Below are positions 7,826 to 17,853 of a DNA stretch of 64,000 nucleotides, piece by piece (positions within the stretch are counted from its first letter, which is position 1; the number at the start of each line of letters is the position of its first letter). A model generated the notes under the pieces. That model was not told the origin of the DNA and ran no database searches. It was given only the letters and a program-made list of their open reading frames with translations. The DNA lies in the NCBI RefSeq assembly GCF_004117055.1, contig NZ_CP026363.1, forward strand, positions 1 to 64,000. The letters are read 5' to 3'. Both the position numbers and the translations under genes were made by a program. This DNA comes from Brevibacillus agri (lineage in GTDB: Bacteria > Bacillota > Bacilli > Brevibacillales > Brevibacillaceae).

Positions 7826-9255
7826 TCATAGCCATGGTAAACCTTTATAATACTCAGGATACATGGGGTTTCCACAGTACTCACAACCAAATTGCGGTGG
7901 CACGGTTGGGTCACCATCATCCATTGCATCAAAATCACGAACAACACTTAGAGGTACATCCTCTGTTCATGACACGTCAAACAAACATATTTGACGACTT
8001 CGTTCCTCTCTTGTTTCCTTCGGAAACTGTCGAGTATGCTTTGTGATTTTTCTTTGCCTTTTCTTTTTTGACACCTGTGAGATCTTCAATCATCCTTTCC
8101 AGACAACGCCGAGATAGATCGCAAACAGCAAAGGCGACCGTAAGTTGTCCATCTTTTAGCAGGCTTCTCCCTTGTATTCATAGTACACTCACACTTTGGG
8201 CAACCATAGGGTCTTTCCCTGCATAATTTATCATCTTCTCTCGCCATGTTCTCGACGAAGTACATGCTTTGCTTTACGATCCACCTTTTCACAGTTTTTT
8301 TGCCACGCTGAAAGAACCTTTTACAAAGGTTTTCACTCTTCGGGCATACACACCATAATAACGAATCGTTTTAAATTGTTCGTCCGGAATATGTCTGATG
8401 AGGCGAGCAATAAATTCTCTACTGTTACGGTTTCTGTTTTTCCTGCCCATCCGTTTTATCCTTATACCGAAACGTCACAAATTGCCGTCATATTCCTCAA
8501 TCCGGCCAAGAGCGATGGCGGGTCGACGAATATATCGGCCAATATAAGCCAACTGCGCTTTATTTCCCTTTTGTTTCGGAGCATGCACATAGAAGCCTTC
8601 CCCGTTAGCGGAGTAGGCCTTTTGTAGAAGGCGCTGTACTTCCTTTTTTCCTCTTCTGTCAGAAGACGTCTAATGAGCTTTAATACAATGGTTTGCCACT
8701 GCTTTCGAAGCATCTCGAACGGAAGGAAGTCGTAGGTTTTCCATTCACCGTTCGCTTCATCCCTCCCATTGTGACAACAAATGTAGATGCGGATTAAAGT
8801 TAATACTGATCCAAATGTATGCAAGCCTACGATAATGCCTGGATTTACTTTATGTTTCTTTTCAAAGTATTCTCGGATAAATCGCGCGCCTTCGTCCATA
8901 AACTCCTTTAACAGCTTGCGATGTTTGAGAACACGTCCCGTAAGCCTTCATCGATCGTTAGGATAATATGGCGATGATTGACTGAAATACTTCGTGTTCG
9001 AGCAACCGACTCCATTCCTCGGTTTCCCCAACAGAGCAAGTTGTGCAGAACCTCCCCTTACATCGATACGTACCCGTCTAACATCATGACACCCTTCACA
9101 TACAAATAGCTTAAACCCATTCTTTGGATTGCCACAGTTACGAAATTTCTCCACTTCTTTTCGGACAATGGGTCGTATTTTCTACCATGCTTCTTTTCAA
9201 ACCGATCCCAATGTTGATTCTCATCAAGAAAATTCTCTAAGAATGTTGTCTCCAT
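7826..9255 (-). pseudogene. IS91-type transposase, decayed near-complete copy
   Basis: Start ATG at 9255, last stop TGA at 7826. Reading across several frames gives, in order: the N-terminal Cys cluster NCGNPKNGF...CEGCHD and RCKGRFCTTCSVGE; PGIIVGLHTFGSVLTL; TYDFLPFEMLRKQWQTIVLK; KQKGNKAQLAYIGRYIRRPA; SREFIARLIRHIPDEQFKTI (Y2-type region); and a C-terminal zinc ribbon MFVCLTCH...GCEYCGNPMYPEYYKG. This is the order of IS91-family (Y2, rolling-circle) transposases. At least six frameshifts or stops make it inactive, or the sequence is poor here. Its outer (5') end at 9326 touches the T-tract of the ArsR-gene terminator. Confidence 0.8.
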
Positions 9256-9326
9256 GACTCTATTTTACAAATAACTTAACAAGGATGGGTACTCCCCTTC
9301 CTCAAAATTTATACTTTCTTATCCGT
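8966..9326. repeat. Direct repeat copy B (IS91-type element 5' part)
   Basis: This is the same sequence as 1-365, same orientation, with several homopolymers one base shorter. The two copies lie about 8.97 kb apart and flank the whole acpS-ydcC-alr-ndoA region. Confidence 0.85.
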
Positions 9327-9327
9327 T

Positions 9328-9360
9328 AAAAAAAGCGTTGGATCTTAACTGATCCAACGC
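9328..9360 (-). terminator. Terminator after the ArsR-family gene
   Basis: On the minus strand a perfect 10-bp stem (GCGTTGGATC/GATCCAACGC) with a 6-base loop is followed by seven T residues, next to the IS91-type boundary. Confidence 0.92.
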
Positions 9361-9363
9361 TTC

Positions 9364-9707
9364 CTACGACCGATCAGCCGAAGGAAGGTTCACTCTCGGC
9401 TGATTTTTGTTGACAATCGGTGACATATCCGGCAAGTGTGACAAGATTTGCTTGACTGCAGGAGAGCATTCTGTATTAACGGAGTAAAATACCCATGGTC
9501 CCTTGCGACGCTCTTTGACCAAACCATGTGTCTTAGCTTAGCTAAGTGCTGGGAAACAGAGGGTTGGGAAGTTTGCAGAATCTCCACGAGATCACGGACA
9601 CATAACGATTGTACTTGCAAAAGAGCCATGATCGTCAAGCGCGTCTTGTCACCAAGCAGCTTATAAACCTCGGACAAAAACAAAACCTGCATCAAATCCG
9701 TTTCCAT
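9364..9707 (-). pseudogene. ArsR-family transcriptional regulator, frameshifted
   Basis: Winged-helix repressor of ~113 residues. From ATG 9707 (AAGGTGG upstream) it reads METDLMQVLFLSEVYKLLGD, then DKTRLTIMALL and the recognition helix QPSVSQHLAKLRHM. One missing base near 9518 changes the frame; adding it gives LVKERRKGPWVFYSVNTEC and SPAVKQILSHLPDMSPIV, ending at TAG 9364. LCVRDLVEIL is the position of the metal-binding ELCVCDL motif of arsenic sensors; here only one of its two cysteines is visible, so the inducer is uncertain. An ArsB-type pump lies 3 kb away on the same strand, which hints at an arsenical role. Confidence 0.8.
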
Positions 9708-9803
9708 ACGAACCCACCTTTGCCTTGCATATCTGTTTCCCAGTATACTATATGGCTTATAAGATGGGGAAGATATGAACGTAAAAGTTCCTTGAACACT
9801 TCT

Positions 9804-11436
9804 TAAACATCGCGTTGCCGCATCGCTTCGACCAGCTTGTCTGCGGTGCGCGCAGCCAGCGCCATTACTGTATTTGTCGGTTGCTGCCACCCGATGTCAC
9901 GAACGTGGAAGCGCCCGCTATGAAAAGATTGGGAATGTCGTGCGACTGCCCAAATTCATTCACAACCGATTGCGCAGGGTCGTTCCCCATCCGGCAGCCA
10001 CCCATCAAATGCGCGGTATCGGAGACGACGTGCTCCGGCTTGCCGCCCATGGCTTCCATGATCCGGTTCATTTGGCCGATCGCATGCTGATAGAGTTTGC
10101 GATCGTTTTCCTGATAGCTGAAAGTGACCTTGGGCACCGGCATTCCGTACTCGTCTTTTTCCCCGCTGAGCGTGACGGCATTGTCAGGGTGAGGCAAAAC
10201 TTCGCCGACAAGCGTGATTCGCCCGTACATGTTGTAGTCGAGCATCGTTTCCCGCAGTTGTTTTCCCCATAAAAAGGTCTGGTCTTCCCGCTCCGTCGCA
10301 ATTGCCCCCGCCATGGAAACAGGTCTTGCCCCGTGTGCGCTCAAGGTGTACCCTCTGGCAAAGCCGCGTTCCCGGTCTGTCTCGTAAAAATGCTGGGTCA
10401 GGGCAAGCACTGGCGTCCCTTTGTACAGGCGCACTTCTTCCGGGAGGCGGCCGTAGACGTCATGGCTGGAATGCGGCATGATCGCCTTGCCTACCCAGCC
10501 GCTGGAGTTGGCCAGCCCGTCGGGAAAGCGCGAGGTCGCGGAATTGAACAGCAGCCTGGGCGTCTCCACGACAAAGCCGGCGAGGATGACGACCCGCGCC
10601 ATTTGCCGATGCATCAGCCCGTTGTGCGAGAACAACACGCCGCTGACCCGGTCGCCAGCCATGAGAATTTCCGTGACCATACAGTCTGACAGCACCTCGG
10701 CCCCTTCCGCAATGGCCTTCGGAATATGGTGGATCAGGCCGCTGTATTTGGCGTTGGGCATGCATCCCTGGTTGCAAAAGCCGCGGTTGATACAGGGCGG
10801 ACGTCCGTCGAACGGAGCCGACAAAATCGCCAGCGGAGCGACCACACTCTCGATCCCGAGCTTGTCGCAGCCTTCCCGGAACAACTGCGCATTCGCGCTG
10901 ATCGGCTCGCGGACCGGGTAAGGGTAGGGTCCCTGAAAAGCGCCCCAAGGAAAATGGCTCGGGCCAGAAACGGCAATTTCCCGCTCGATCTTGTCGTAGT
11001 ACGGGGCCAAATCGCGGTACGTGATCGGCCAGTCTTCCCCTACGCCATCTATCGTTTTCGTCATAAAATCGCTCTCGTGAAACCGCAAAAACACCCCGGT
11101 AAAATGCACCGTTCCTCCGCCGACTCCCCGGCCGGAGTTGTTGTGCCCGAGGCGCAGAGGATCGTTTCCCGCTACCAGCCTCGTCTCCTGCCAGGCCAGA
11201 CGCTGCATCTCCAGTTCGTCGCTGGCAAAGTCGCGCTGCGGGTCCCAAAAAGGCCCTGCCTCCAGCACGACGACGCGCAAGCCAGCTTTTGCCAGCTCAT
11301 ATGCCAGCACGCCTCCTGCGGCTCCCGCTCCGACGATGCATACATCCGCTCCGTCGGCGTATTTCCTGTTTTCCATCTGCCGTGTACCGCGTTCCTGGCT
11401 ATCGCCTGCGCGCTGCTCCTGCTCTTTATTCGCCAT
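9804..11436 (-). CDS. GMC-family FAD oxidoreductase (frameshift near the C-terminus)
   Basis: About 543 residues. It has an N-terminal Rossmann FAD motif DVCIVGAGAAGGVLAYELAK, an ADP-ribose glutamate VVVLEAGPF, a substrate domain with CINRGFCNQGCMPNAKYS, and the C-terminal GMC region HLMGGCRMGNDP...PNLFIAGASTFVTSGGSN. The frame stops early at 9865; adding one C near 9885 continues as PTNTVMALAARTADKLVEAM to a TAA at 9804, the expected family ending. It resembles the large subunit of gluconate/sorbitol-type membrane dehydrogenases. The start at 11436 overlaps the end of the subunit-3-like gene by 11 bases, so the two are translationally linked. The substrate cannot be told from sequence. Confidence 0.85.
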
Positions 11437-12024
11437 TTGCCCTCGCCTCCCATGGGTCCGTCAATCCTTTTTCCACACGCACATAACCGCGGGGATAAGC
11501 AGGCCCGCCGTAGCCGATATCTGACCAGACGAGCGGATGCGAGTAATACGCCTGCACTGTGTCATGCAGCAGCTTTTTGAAAAATCGACGGGAGCGACCT
11601 GGCTCCATGCCTCTGTATCCTTGACGTTGCCCGTGGAGATTTGCCTCAGCACCTCCTGCTGTTCTGCGGCAGAAAGCGCGCCAAATTCCGTCCCGTACCC
11701 GGCGTGGCTCTCCGCCTCCACCCCTGCCAGTCCCAGACGGTACAGCTCTTTTTTCGGCGGAACCCCGACCTTGCGCTGCGCCTCCCCGATCGCGCTCGCC
11801 AGCGAATCGTCCAGGTGCGCGACAACAAAGGTCAGCACCTCCAGCCGATGGTCGTCGACGAGGACGCTTACGATTGCCTGCAACAGCAAAGCTTCCGCCT
11901 GCTGCAAGTACCGATGGGCAACCTGCGGCATTTTTCTGGCTCCAACGACTTGTCTCGTGTGAACGTCCCAGTTTTGATGCTGCTCCCACACGTCATAGGA
12001 AGGATAACGTCTATGCTTGGCCAT
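11426..12024 (-). CDS. Gluconate 2-dehydrogenase subunit 3-like protein (frameshift near the end)
   Basis: The protein starts MAKHRRYPSYDVWEQHQNWD and is about 199 residues. The helical body VGVPPKKELYRLGLAGVEAE, FGALSAAEQQEVLRQI resembles gluconate 2-dehydrogenase subunit 3 (Gluconate_2-dh3), a small partner of GMC flavoproteins. The first frame ends at 11461. Adding one T near 11575 gives FFKKLLHDTVQAYYSHPLVW then GYGGPAYPRGYV and a stop at 11426 overlapping the GMC start. No Tat signal, often present in proteobacterial versions, is seen. Its position directly before the GMC gene supports a heterodimer. Confidence 0.75.
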
Positions 12025-12030
12025 CTATCT

Positions 12031-12423
12031 TCACCCCCAGAAAAGGGCAAGAAGCCCCAAAGCCGCGATGGCAGTAATGAGCAGAGGCAAAATGACGGGC
12101 GGGCCGACGAGGAAGTTTTGCGATTGCGAAAAGCCTCCTACCCGCTGTCTGACTCCGGCAGCATGCAAGTAAGCCCCGTACACGCCGCCGCCCATCCCGA
12201 CGAACATCATCAAGGCAAACACTACGCGCAGCCATCCCGCATTTACGAACGATAAAACAATCGCCGTCACCGCAAAAATAGGCAGCTCAATGACAGGCAC
12301 CCACATCGCCCAATGGCGGAAGTTTTGCCTGGAATGAAAAAGGGTGACCTGCACGGCAATCAAGACAAACGCCAGTCCCGTAAACAAAATGAGCACACGC
12401 TCTATCGGCCAGCTCTGCCACAT
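12031..12423 (-). CDS. Four-helix membrane protein, candidate membrane partner of the GMC dehydrogenase
   Basis: 130 residues from ATG 12423 behind AAGGAGGATG. Four hydrophobic helices are visible (VLILFTGLAFVLIAVQVTLF, ELPIFAVTAIVLSFV, VVFALMMFVGMGGGVYGAYL, ILPLLITAIAALGLLALFW). It has no haem-binding CxxCH motif. It is first in a tight three-gene run with the subunit-3-like and GMC genes. Membrane anchoring of the dehydrogenase is inferred from position only. Confidence 0.65.
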   Translation of the reverse strand: MWQSWPIERVLILFTGLAFVLIAVQVTLFHSRQNFRHWAMWVPVIELPIFAVTAIVLSFVNAGWLRVVFALMMFVGMGGGVYGAYLHAAGVRQRVGGFSQSQNFLVGPPVILPLLITAIAALGLLALFWG

Positions 12424-12495
12424 GGAAACATCCTCCTTTTTACGCACGTTGCGCCTATTTTTCCCCTGACCGCCTCTCTTATTCCGGCAAAAAGA

Positions 12496-12537
12496 AAAAG
12501 CCTGCTGAGCTGTTGCATCAGCAAGCTTTTGTCATTG
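12496..12537 (-). terminator. Terminator at the 3' end of the ArsB-type gene
   Basis: On the minus strand GCTTGCTGA...TCAGCAGGC forms a stem followed by a T-tract; it overlaps the last codons of the pump gene. Confidence 0.75.
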
Positions 12538-13829
12538 CTCGTTTCCCAAAACAAGCGTCAGGTACAGCCCGAGCAAAGCGATCAGCAAGGTCGGTACCGT
12601 CAGCACGATCCCCGTCCGAAAGTATTGCCCCCAGGTGATTTTGACCGCTTTGCGCCCCAGCACGTGCAGCCAGAGCAGCGTGGCGAGCGAGCCAATCGGC
12701 GTAATTTTCGGCCCCAAATCGCTTCCGATGATGTTGGCGTAGATCATCGCTTCGCGAAAGACGCCTTCCGCCTGCGTGCTGCCAATCGCCAATGCATTGA
12801 ACATCACGGTAGGCAGGTTGTTCATCGCCGAAGACAAGACAGCGGCAATCAGCCCCGTCCCGAGCGTCGTCGCAAGCAAACCGTACTCCATCAGCGTATC
12901 GAGCGCCGCTTTTACCAGATCGGTCAGCCTCGCATTGTGCAAGCCCCAGACCACGACATACATCCCGATAGAAAAAATGACGACGACCCACGGCGCCTCC
13001 TGCATGATTCGGCCCATGGCAATCGCCTTGCTTTTTCGGGCGGCAAGACAGAAGACGAGGGCGGCGGAAGCAATGATAAACGACACCGGGACATGGATGG
13101 ACTCGCTAATGAAAAAGCCGAGCAAAAGCACAGCGAGGATCGGCCACGCCAGGCGGAACAGTCTTGCATCACGAATGGCTTCACCGGGTTGCTTCAGTTG
13201 GGACAAATCCACGTAATGCGGGATGCTTTTGCGATAATAAAGGAATAAAACCAACAAACTCCCTGCTACGGAAAACAAGGTAGGCAAAACCATCCGCACC
13301 GCGTACTCGGCAAAGCCGATGTCAAAATAGTCGGCGGATACGATGTTGACGAGGTTGCTGACGACAAACGGCAACGAGCTGGTGTCCGCGATAAAGCCGC
13401 TGGCCATGACAAACGCCACAACCGCACCCCCGTCCAGCTTGAGTGCCCGAACCTGCGCGAGCACAATCGGAGTCAGAATCAGCGCCGTGCCGTCATTGGT
13501 GAACAGGGCCGACACCAATGTCCCGAGCAAAATGACGTAGGCGAACATCAGCCGGCCATTTCCTTTTGCCAAACGGGCCATGTGCAAGGCCGCCCATTCA
13601 AAAAGCCGATCTCGTCCAGCAGTAGCGAAATGATGATGATGCCGACCAGCGCAAACGTGGCGTTCCAAACGATCGAGGTCACTTCGGCCACATCGTCGAG
13701 AGACACCACGCCCGTCAACAGCGCCAGCACCGCTCCCCCGACGGCGGGATAGCCGATCGACAAGCCTCTTGGCTGCCAGATGACCAGCGTCAACGTGACG
13801 ATAAAAATGAACAAGGAAATCCAGACCAC
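12532..13829 (-). pseudogene. arsB: ArsB-family arsenite/anion efflux permease, frameshifted
   Basis: Ion-transporter superfamily member of ~432 residues with 11-12 membrane helices. The N-terminal frame (GTG 13829) runs [20 protein letters not shown] to [12 protein letters not shown] near 13600. The other frame starts around there ([16 protein letters not shown]) and holds FTNDGTALILTPIVLAQV, SSAMNNLPTVMFNALAIG and GSDLGPKITPIGSLATLLWL, the strongest ArsB signatures. One missing base near 13598 separates the frames. ArsB exports arsenite by proton coupling. Substrate specificity within this superfamily is hard to call, so arsenite is probable rather than proven. Confidence 0.8.
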
Positions 13830-13851
13830 CTGCTATGTCTCCCCTCCATGC

Positions 13852-13888
13852 AAAAAAGAGCGAACCCGCAAGCGGGCCGCTCCTCTAC
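13852..13888 (-). terminator. Terminator after the distal pstB
   Basis: On the minus strand a GAGCGGCCCGC...GCGGGTTCGCTC stem is followed by six T residues. Confidence 0.85.
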
Positions 13889-13905
13889 CTTACTACAAAC
13901 AGTTG

Positions 13906-14657
13906 TTATCCGAAACGGCCAGTAATGTAGTCTTCTGTCCGTTTGTCCCGGGATTTTGGAAAATCGTTGGCGTCTGGTCAAACTCGACAAGCTCTCCGTT
14001 GAGGAAAAACGCCGTTTTGTCGGAGATGCGCGCCGCCTGCTGCATGTTGTGCGTAACGATGACAATCGTGTACGTGTCTTTCAGCTCCTCCAGCAACTCC
14101 TCGATTTTGGCTGTGGAGATCGGGTCGAGAGCGGATGTCGGTTCATCCATCAAAATCACCTGCGGCTGAACAGCGAGCGCCCGGGCGATACAGAGCCGTT
14201 GCTGCTGCCCGCCGGACAGCCCGGTTGCGGGCTTTTTCAACACGTCTTTCACCTCGTCCCACAGCGCTGCGGCCTTGAGGCTTGTCTCCACGATCTCGTC
14301 GAGCTTGTGGCGATCCATCAGGCCATGCAGGCGCGGTCCGTACGTGACATTGTCGTAGATGCTTTTCGGGAACGGATTCGGGTGTTGGAACACCATCCCG
14401 ATATTTTTGCGCAAGCGCTCGACTTCCACGCTGGAACTGTAAATGTCTTCATCGAACACTTTTACCACGCCGGTGATTTTCGTATTTGGCACCGAGTCGT
14501 TCATCCGGTTCAGCGTTCGCAAAAACGTGGACTTCCCGCAACCGGACGGCCCGATCAGCGCGGTAATGGAATTCGGCTCAACATCGAGATTTATATTGTA
14601 GAGGGCTTGTTTGTTACCGTAGAAGAGATTTAACTCTCTCACCGAAATAACACTCAT
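13906..14657 (-). CDS. pstB: Phosphate ABC transporter ATP-binding protein, second copy
   Basis: PstB family, about 250 residues from ATG 14657: [19 protein letters not shown], Walker [11 protein letters not shown]-loop VFQHPNPF, signature LSGGQQQR, Walker [14 protein letters not shown], and H-loop [13 protein letters not shown]. It energises phosphate import through PstCA. The annotated frame drifts after IFQNPG. One missing C near 13950 restores [12 protein letters not shown] and a TAA at 13906, the canonical PstB ending. It is separated from pstSCAB by the chemoreceptor gene, has its own promoter and is close to but clearly distinct from the other PstB. Confidence 0.93.
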
Positions 14658-14701
14658 GCGTCCTTCGCTCCTTCGCGGTTGTAGCATCTGTCTTCCCAAC
14701 C

Positions 14702-14736
14702 ACTATAGCGTGCGAATGTTATGCTTTGATGTGAAG
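14702..14736 (-). promoter_or_regulatory. Probable PhoP-controlled promoter of the distal pstB
   Basis: On the minus strand TTCACA, ATAACATTCG and a TATAGT -10 box occur in the same order and nearly the same spacing as in the pstS promoter, where ACAACATTCG precedes TATAGT. The repeat spacing is less regular than in pstS. The 210-bp gap is shared with the divergent chemoreceptor gene. Confidence 0.5.
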
Positions 14737-14867
14737 TATATTAAGTTTCCTTAAAGTTTTAAAGCCAGGTAAAGTTATGGTAAATGTTTCTGACAAACCA
14801 TATACGCTCCCCATAGTACCCCCTACAATAAAGCTGAACGTTTTGTCGAATAAGGGGAGAGCATGTA

Positions 14868-16895
14868 ATGCCGAGAAAAATACGAACATTGGGCAACACG
14901 TCGTTTCAGTACCGTTCGATTTTCACCAGATTATTTTTCGGGATTCTGACCATGGTTGTCAGCATGATGGCGATCGCCGCTTTTTTTATCAGTTATCAAT
15001 CCGAGAGCACGCTCAACGAAAAGACAAAGCAGCAGCTCCACGATGCATCGAGTGCCGCCTTGCAGGAAGTGAACAGCCGCGTCCAGTCCATCATCACCGC
15101 CTTGGCTTCCTATGCTTCCACGTACAAAAACAGCAAGGTCACGAACAGTCAAAGCTTCGGCATTTTTACCGACATGGTGAACAACAATCCAACCATTTCC
15201 GAAATACAAGTCGTGACAGCAGACGGGCGGTATTTGACCTTCCCCGGCTCGCCGCTGGACAGCTCCTACGATCCGCGAACAGCCGACTGGTACAAAGGCG
15301 CCTGGGACAAGCCAAACGCATTCGTCTCGGACGTCTTTCAGTTTTCCGCCACGGAATTTCCGAAGATCGCTGTCTCCATGGCTTTGCGCAACGAGGAGGA
15401 AGAGCCTGTCGGCGTCGTCGTGGCCTTCGTCTCCGTGCCGAAGCTCAGTGAATCAATCGGACAGATCAAGCTGGGGCAAACCGGATACGCCATGATTGTC
15501 GACCAGCAAGGGAAGCTGCTCGCTCACCCGGATAAAGCCTACGCCCTGCAGCGCCCGCTCCTGACCGAGCTGCCTGTCGTCGCCAATGTCATTGCGGGCA
15601 ATTCCGGCTTTGAATCGTTTCATATAAACGGCATGGACGCCTTTGCCGCCTACAAATTCGACCCGGCGCTCAAATGGGGCATGATCGTCGTGCAGTCCGT
15701 ATCCGAGGTCAAACAGGAGGTGCGCCGCCTGCAGTTGACGATACTCGCGGTCTCCCTCGTCGGATTAGGCTCGTTGGCATTGCTGCTCTACTTGTACGTC
15801 CGCAAGATTATCAAGCCCGTCAAAGAGGTGCAGCAAAAAATGACGGCGTTCAGCGAAGGCGACCTGTTTCAGACGATGCACGTCCAGACCAACGACGAAA
15901 TCCGCCAGCTCGCCGACAGCTTCAATCGGATGAGCGGGCAAATCCGCACCATCATCGGCAAAATCCAGCACGTGATCGCCGACGTCAAACAGGTGGCCGA
16001 GCATGTGGGCAAAGGCTCGCGACACTCTCACGCCATGCAGACAGAGGTCGTCTCCGTCACCGAGCGGCTGGCGCAAGAAATGGACAACCAGCAGGTGCAA
16101 ATCGACGACATCCACGCCACGATGGCCGGAATTACAGCAGAAATGACACGCATTACACAGTCGATGGAAACAGCGGTCAGGCAAAACGAAAAGTCGCGGG
16201 AGCAGAGCGCCAAAGCGGCTACCTCGATTGATTTGCTGAAGGACAACATGCAAAAAATATCGACAGACATGAAAGCCTCCCTCCAGGCGATGGGCTCGAT
16301 GCGCGAGAGCATGGACGACATCCGCGAGATTCTCGGCTGGATCTCCTCGATCTCCCAACGAACGAAGCTGCTGTCTTTCAACGCCCGCATCGAAGCATCA
16401 CGAGCCGGCCAGGCGGGACTCGGCTTCGGGATCGTCGCGGACGAAATTCGCCTCCTGTCTGAACAGACAGAAGAAGCGACGGCCCGCATTCAACAAGTCA
16501 TCGCTTCAGGGGAAAACCGGATGGAACGGGTGGCCGCATGTCTGGAAACGACCGATCACGCCACGGTCAACGGCATTTCGACGCTGCATCAGGCAACGGA
16601 TATTTTCCAGCAAACCTTCGCCATCAGCGAAGCGCTCACCGCGCAGTTTGAAACGATCAGACATCTGGCCGAATCCATCGCAAGCCAAAGCCAGATCATC
16701 TCCCGCCGCGTGGACAGCCTGGCGGAATCCGCCCAGGAAGTCGTCTCGGGCACACAGCAAGCGGTCGCGGCCAACCAGGAAAGCCTCTCCCTCTCGGAGC
16801 AGTTCCTGCACGATTCCGAGCGGCTGGCGGGCATCGTGGAAGATTTGGAGCAGGAAATCCACTTCTTCCGGGCAGTGGAAAAGCCTTCTGCATAG
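14868..16895 (+). CDS. Methyl-accepting chemotaxis protein with periplasm-side Cache-type sensor
   Basis: 675 residues. TM1 is at about 24-46 ([20 protein letters not shown]). A large extracellular dCache-like sensor follows ([51 protein letters not shown]). TM2 is at about 290-310, followed by HAMP and a long coiled-coil signalling domain with tip [20 protein letters not shown] and [16 protein letters not shown]. The tip departs from the usual EQTNLLALNAAIEAARAGE, so coupling to CheA/CheW may be modified. It lies between the two pstB genes and is divergent from the distal one. Phosphate-related sensing is an inference from position only. The length is normal for a Bacillus-type receptor. Confidence 0.92.
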   Translation: MPRKIRTLGNTSFQYRSIFTRLFFGILTMVVSMMAIAAFFISYQSESTLNEKTKQQLHDASSAALQEVNSRVQSIITALASYASTYKNSKVTNSQSFGIFTDMVNNNPTISEIQVVTADGRYLTFPGSPLDSSYDPRTADWYKGAWDKPNAFVSDVFQFSATEFPKIAVSMALRNEEEEPVGVVVAFVSVPKLSESIGQIKLGQTGYAMIVDQQGKLLAHPDKAYALQRPLLTELPVVANVIAGNSGFESFHINGMDAFAAYKFDPALKWGMIVVQSVSEVKQEVRRLQLTILAVSLVGLGSLALLLYLYVRKIIKPVKEVQQKMTAFSEGDLFQTMHVQTNDEIRQLADSFNRMSGQIRTIIGKIQHVIADVKQVAEHVGKGSRHSHAMQTEVVSVTERLAQEMDNQQVQIDDIHATMAGITAEMTRITQSMETAVRQNEKSREQSAKAATSIDLLKDNMQKISTDMKASLQAMGSMRESMDDIREILGWISSISQRTKLLSFNARIEASRAGQAGLGFGIVADEIRLLSEQTEEATARIQQVIASGENRMERVAACLETTDHATVNGISTLHQATDIFQQTFAISEALTAQFETIRHLAESIASQSQIISRRVDSLAESAQEVVSGTQQAVAANQESLSLSEQFLHDSERLAGIVEDLEQEIHFFRAVEKPSA

Positions 16896-16907
16896 AAGGC
16901 TTTTTTC
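16880..16907 (+). terminator. Terminator of the chemoreceptor gene
   Basis: An AAGCCTTCT...AGAAGGCTT stem overlaps the TAG stop and is followed by a T-tract. Confidence 0.9.
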
Positions 16908-17011
16908 TTGTACGATTGCACATCTGTAGAGAAACAGGTAGGAGAAAACGTCGGCCCCGGCAAGCTGCACGGCGCTATAGCACACCCATTCCAGACTGCG
17001 TTGCACCATGC

Positions 17012-17057
17012 AAAAAGCCCTCCGTTTGCGCGTCAGGCGCAAGGAAGGCATTTTTTT
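17012..17057 (-). terminator. Terminator of the pst operon
   Basis: On the minus strand GCCTTCCTTGCG pairs with CGCAAACGGAGGGC and is followed by a T-tract. A run of A residues on the other side could make it work in both directions. Confidence 0.8.
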
Positions 17058-17064
17058 GTGCGGT

Positions 17065-17838
17065 TCAGCCAAAACGGCCGCTAATATACGCTTCGGTCTT
17101 ATCGTTTTCCGGCGAGGTGAAAATTTTTGCGGTCTCGTCCATCTCGATCAGCTCCCCGAGCAAAAAGAATGCCGTTTTGTCCGAGATGCGGGCCGCCTGG
17201 TGCAGATTGTGCGTCACGATCACGATCGTGTACTCTTCCTTTAGCTGCGTGACCAGCTCTTCAATTTTCATCGTCGAGATCGGGTCGAGCGCGGAAGCCG
17301 GCTCATCCAGAAGCAAAATCGTCGGCTGCATGGCAATGGCGCGGGCGATGCACAGGCGCTGCTGCTGTCCTCCTGACAGGGAGAGCGCAGAGTCGCGCAG
17401 ACGGTCTTTTACCTCGTCCCACAACGCCGCTTTGCGCAAGCTCGTCTCGACCAGCTCATCCAGCTCGCGGCGGTCTGTCATTCCGTGAAAGCGCGGAGCG
17501 AAGGCGATATTTTCATAAATCGATTTAAAAAACGGATTGGCGCGCTGAAACACCATTCCGACGATTTGCCGCAAGCTCTCGATGTTGACCTGCTGGCTGT
17601 TGATGTCAATGCCGTCGACGACGATGGAGCCTGTGACGCGGCAGGAAGGCACGAGATCGTTCATCCGGTTCAGGCTGCGCAAAAGCGTGGACTTCCCGCA
17701 GCCGGACGGCCCGATAAAGGCCGTCACCGAGTTGCGTTCAATGTCCATCGAAATATTTTTGACCGCTTGCTTATCCCCGTAGTAAACCGAGACATTGTTC
17801 GTCTGAATAATCGTATCTTGCATGGTGAGTACGGACAT
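17065..17838 (-). CDS. pstB: Phosphate ABC transporter ATP-binding protein
   Basis: 257 residues from ATG 17838 ([29 protein letters not shown] upstream). It has Walker [11 protein letters not shown]-loop VFQRANPF, signature [14 protein letters not shown], Walker [15 protein letters not shown]-loop [13 protein letters not shown] and the typical ISGRFG ending. It is intact and last in pstSCAB, a few bases after pstA. It hydrolyses ATP to drive phosphate uptake through PstC/PstA. Confidence 0.96.
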   Translation of the reverse strand: MSVLTMQDTIIQTNNVSVYYGDKQAVKNISMDIERNSVTAFIGPSGCGKSTLLRSLNRMNDLVPSCRVTGSIVVDGIDINSQQVNIESLRQIVGMVFQRANPFFKSIYENIAFAPRFHGMTDRRELDELVETSLRKAALWDEVKDRLRDSALSLSGGQQQRLCIARAIAMQPTILLLDEPASALDPISTMKIEELVTQLKEEYTIVIVTHNLHQAARISDKTAFFLLGELIEMDETAKIFTSPENDKTEAYISGRFG

Positions 17839-17853
17839 CGCTATCACCTCTCC

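Noticed and set aside
7162..8046. 294-codon plus-strand ORF
   Set aside because: It crosses the SASP gene, the glutaredoxin gene in the wrong frame and the IS91 remnant; open by chance.
14770..14867. Sigma-D (flagellar) promoter for the chemoreceptor
   Set aside because: TAAA with a loosely placed downstream element is visible, but it does not match GCCGATAT well enough.
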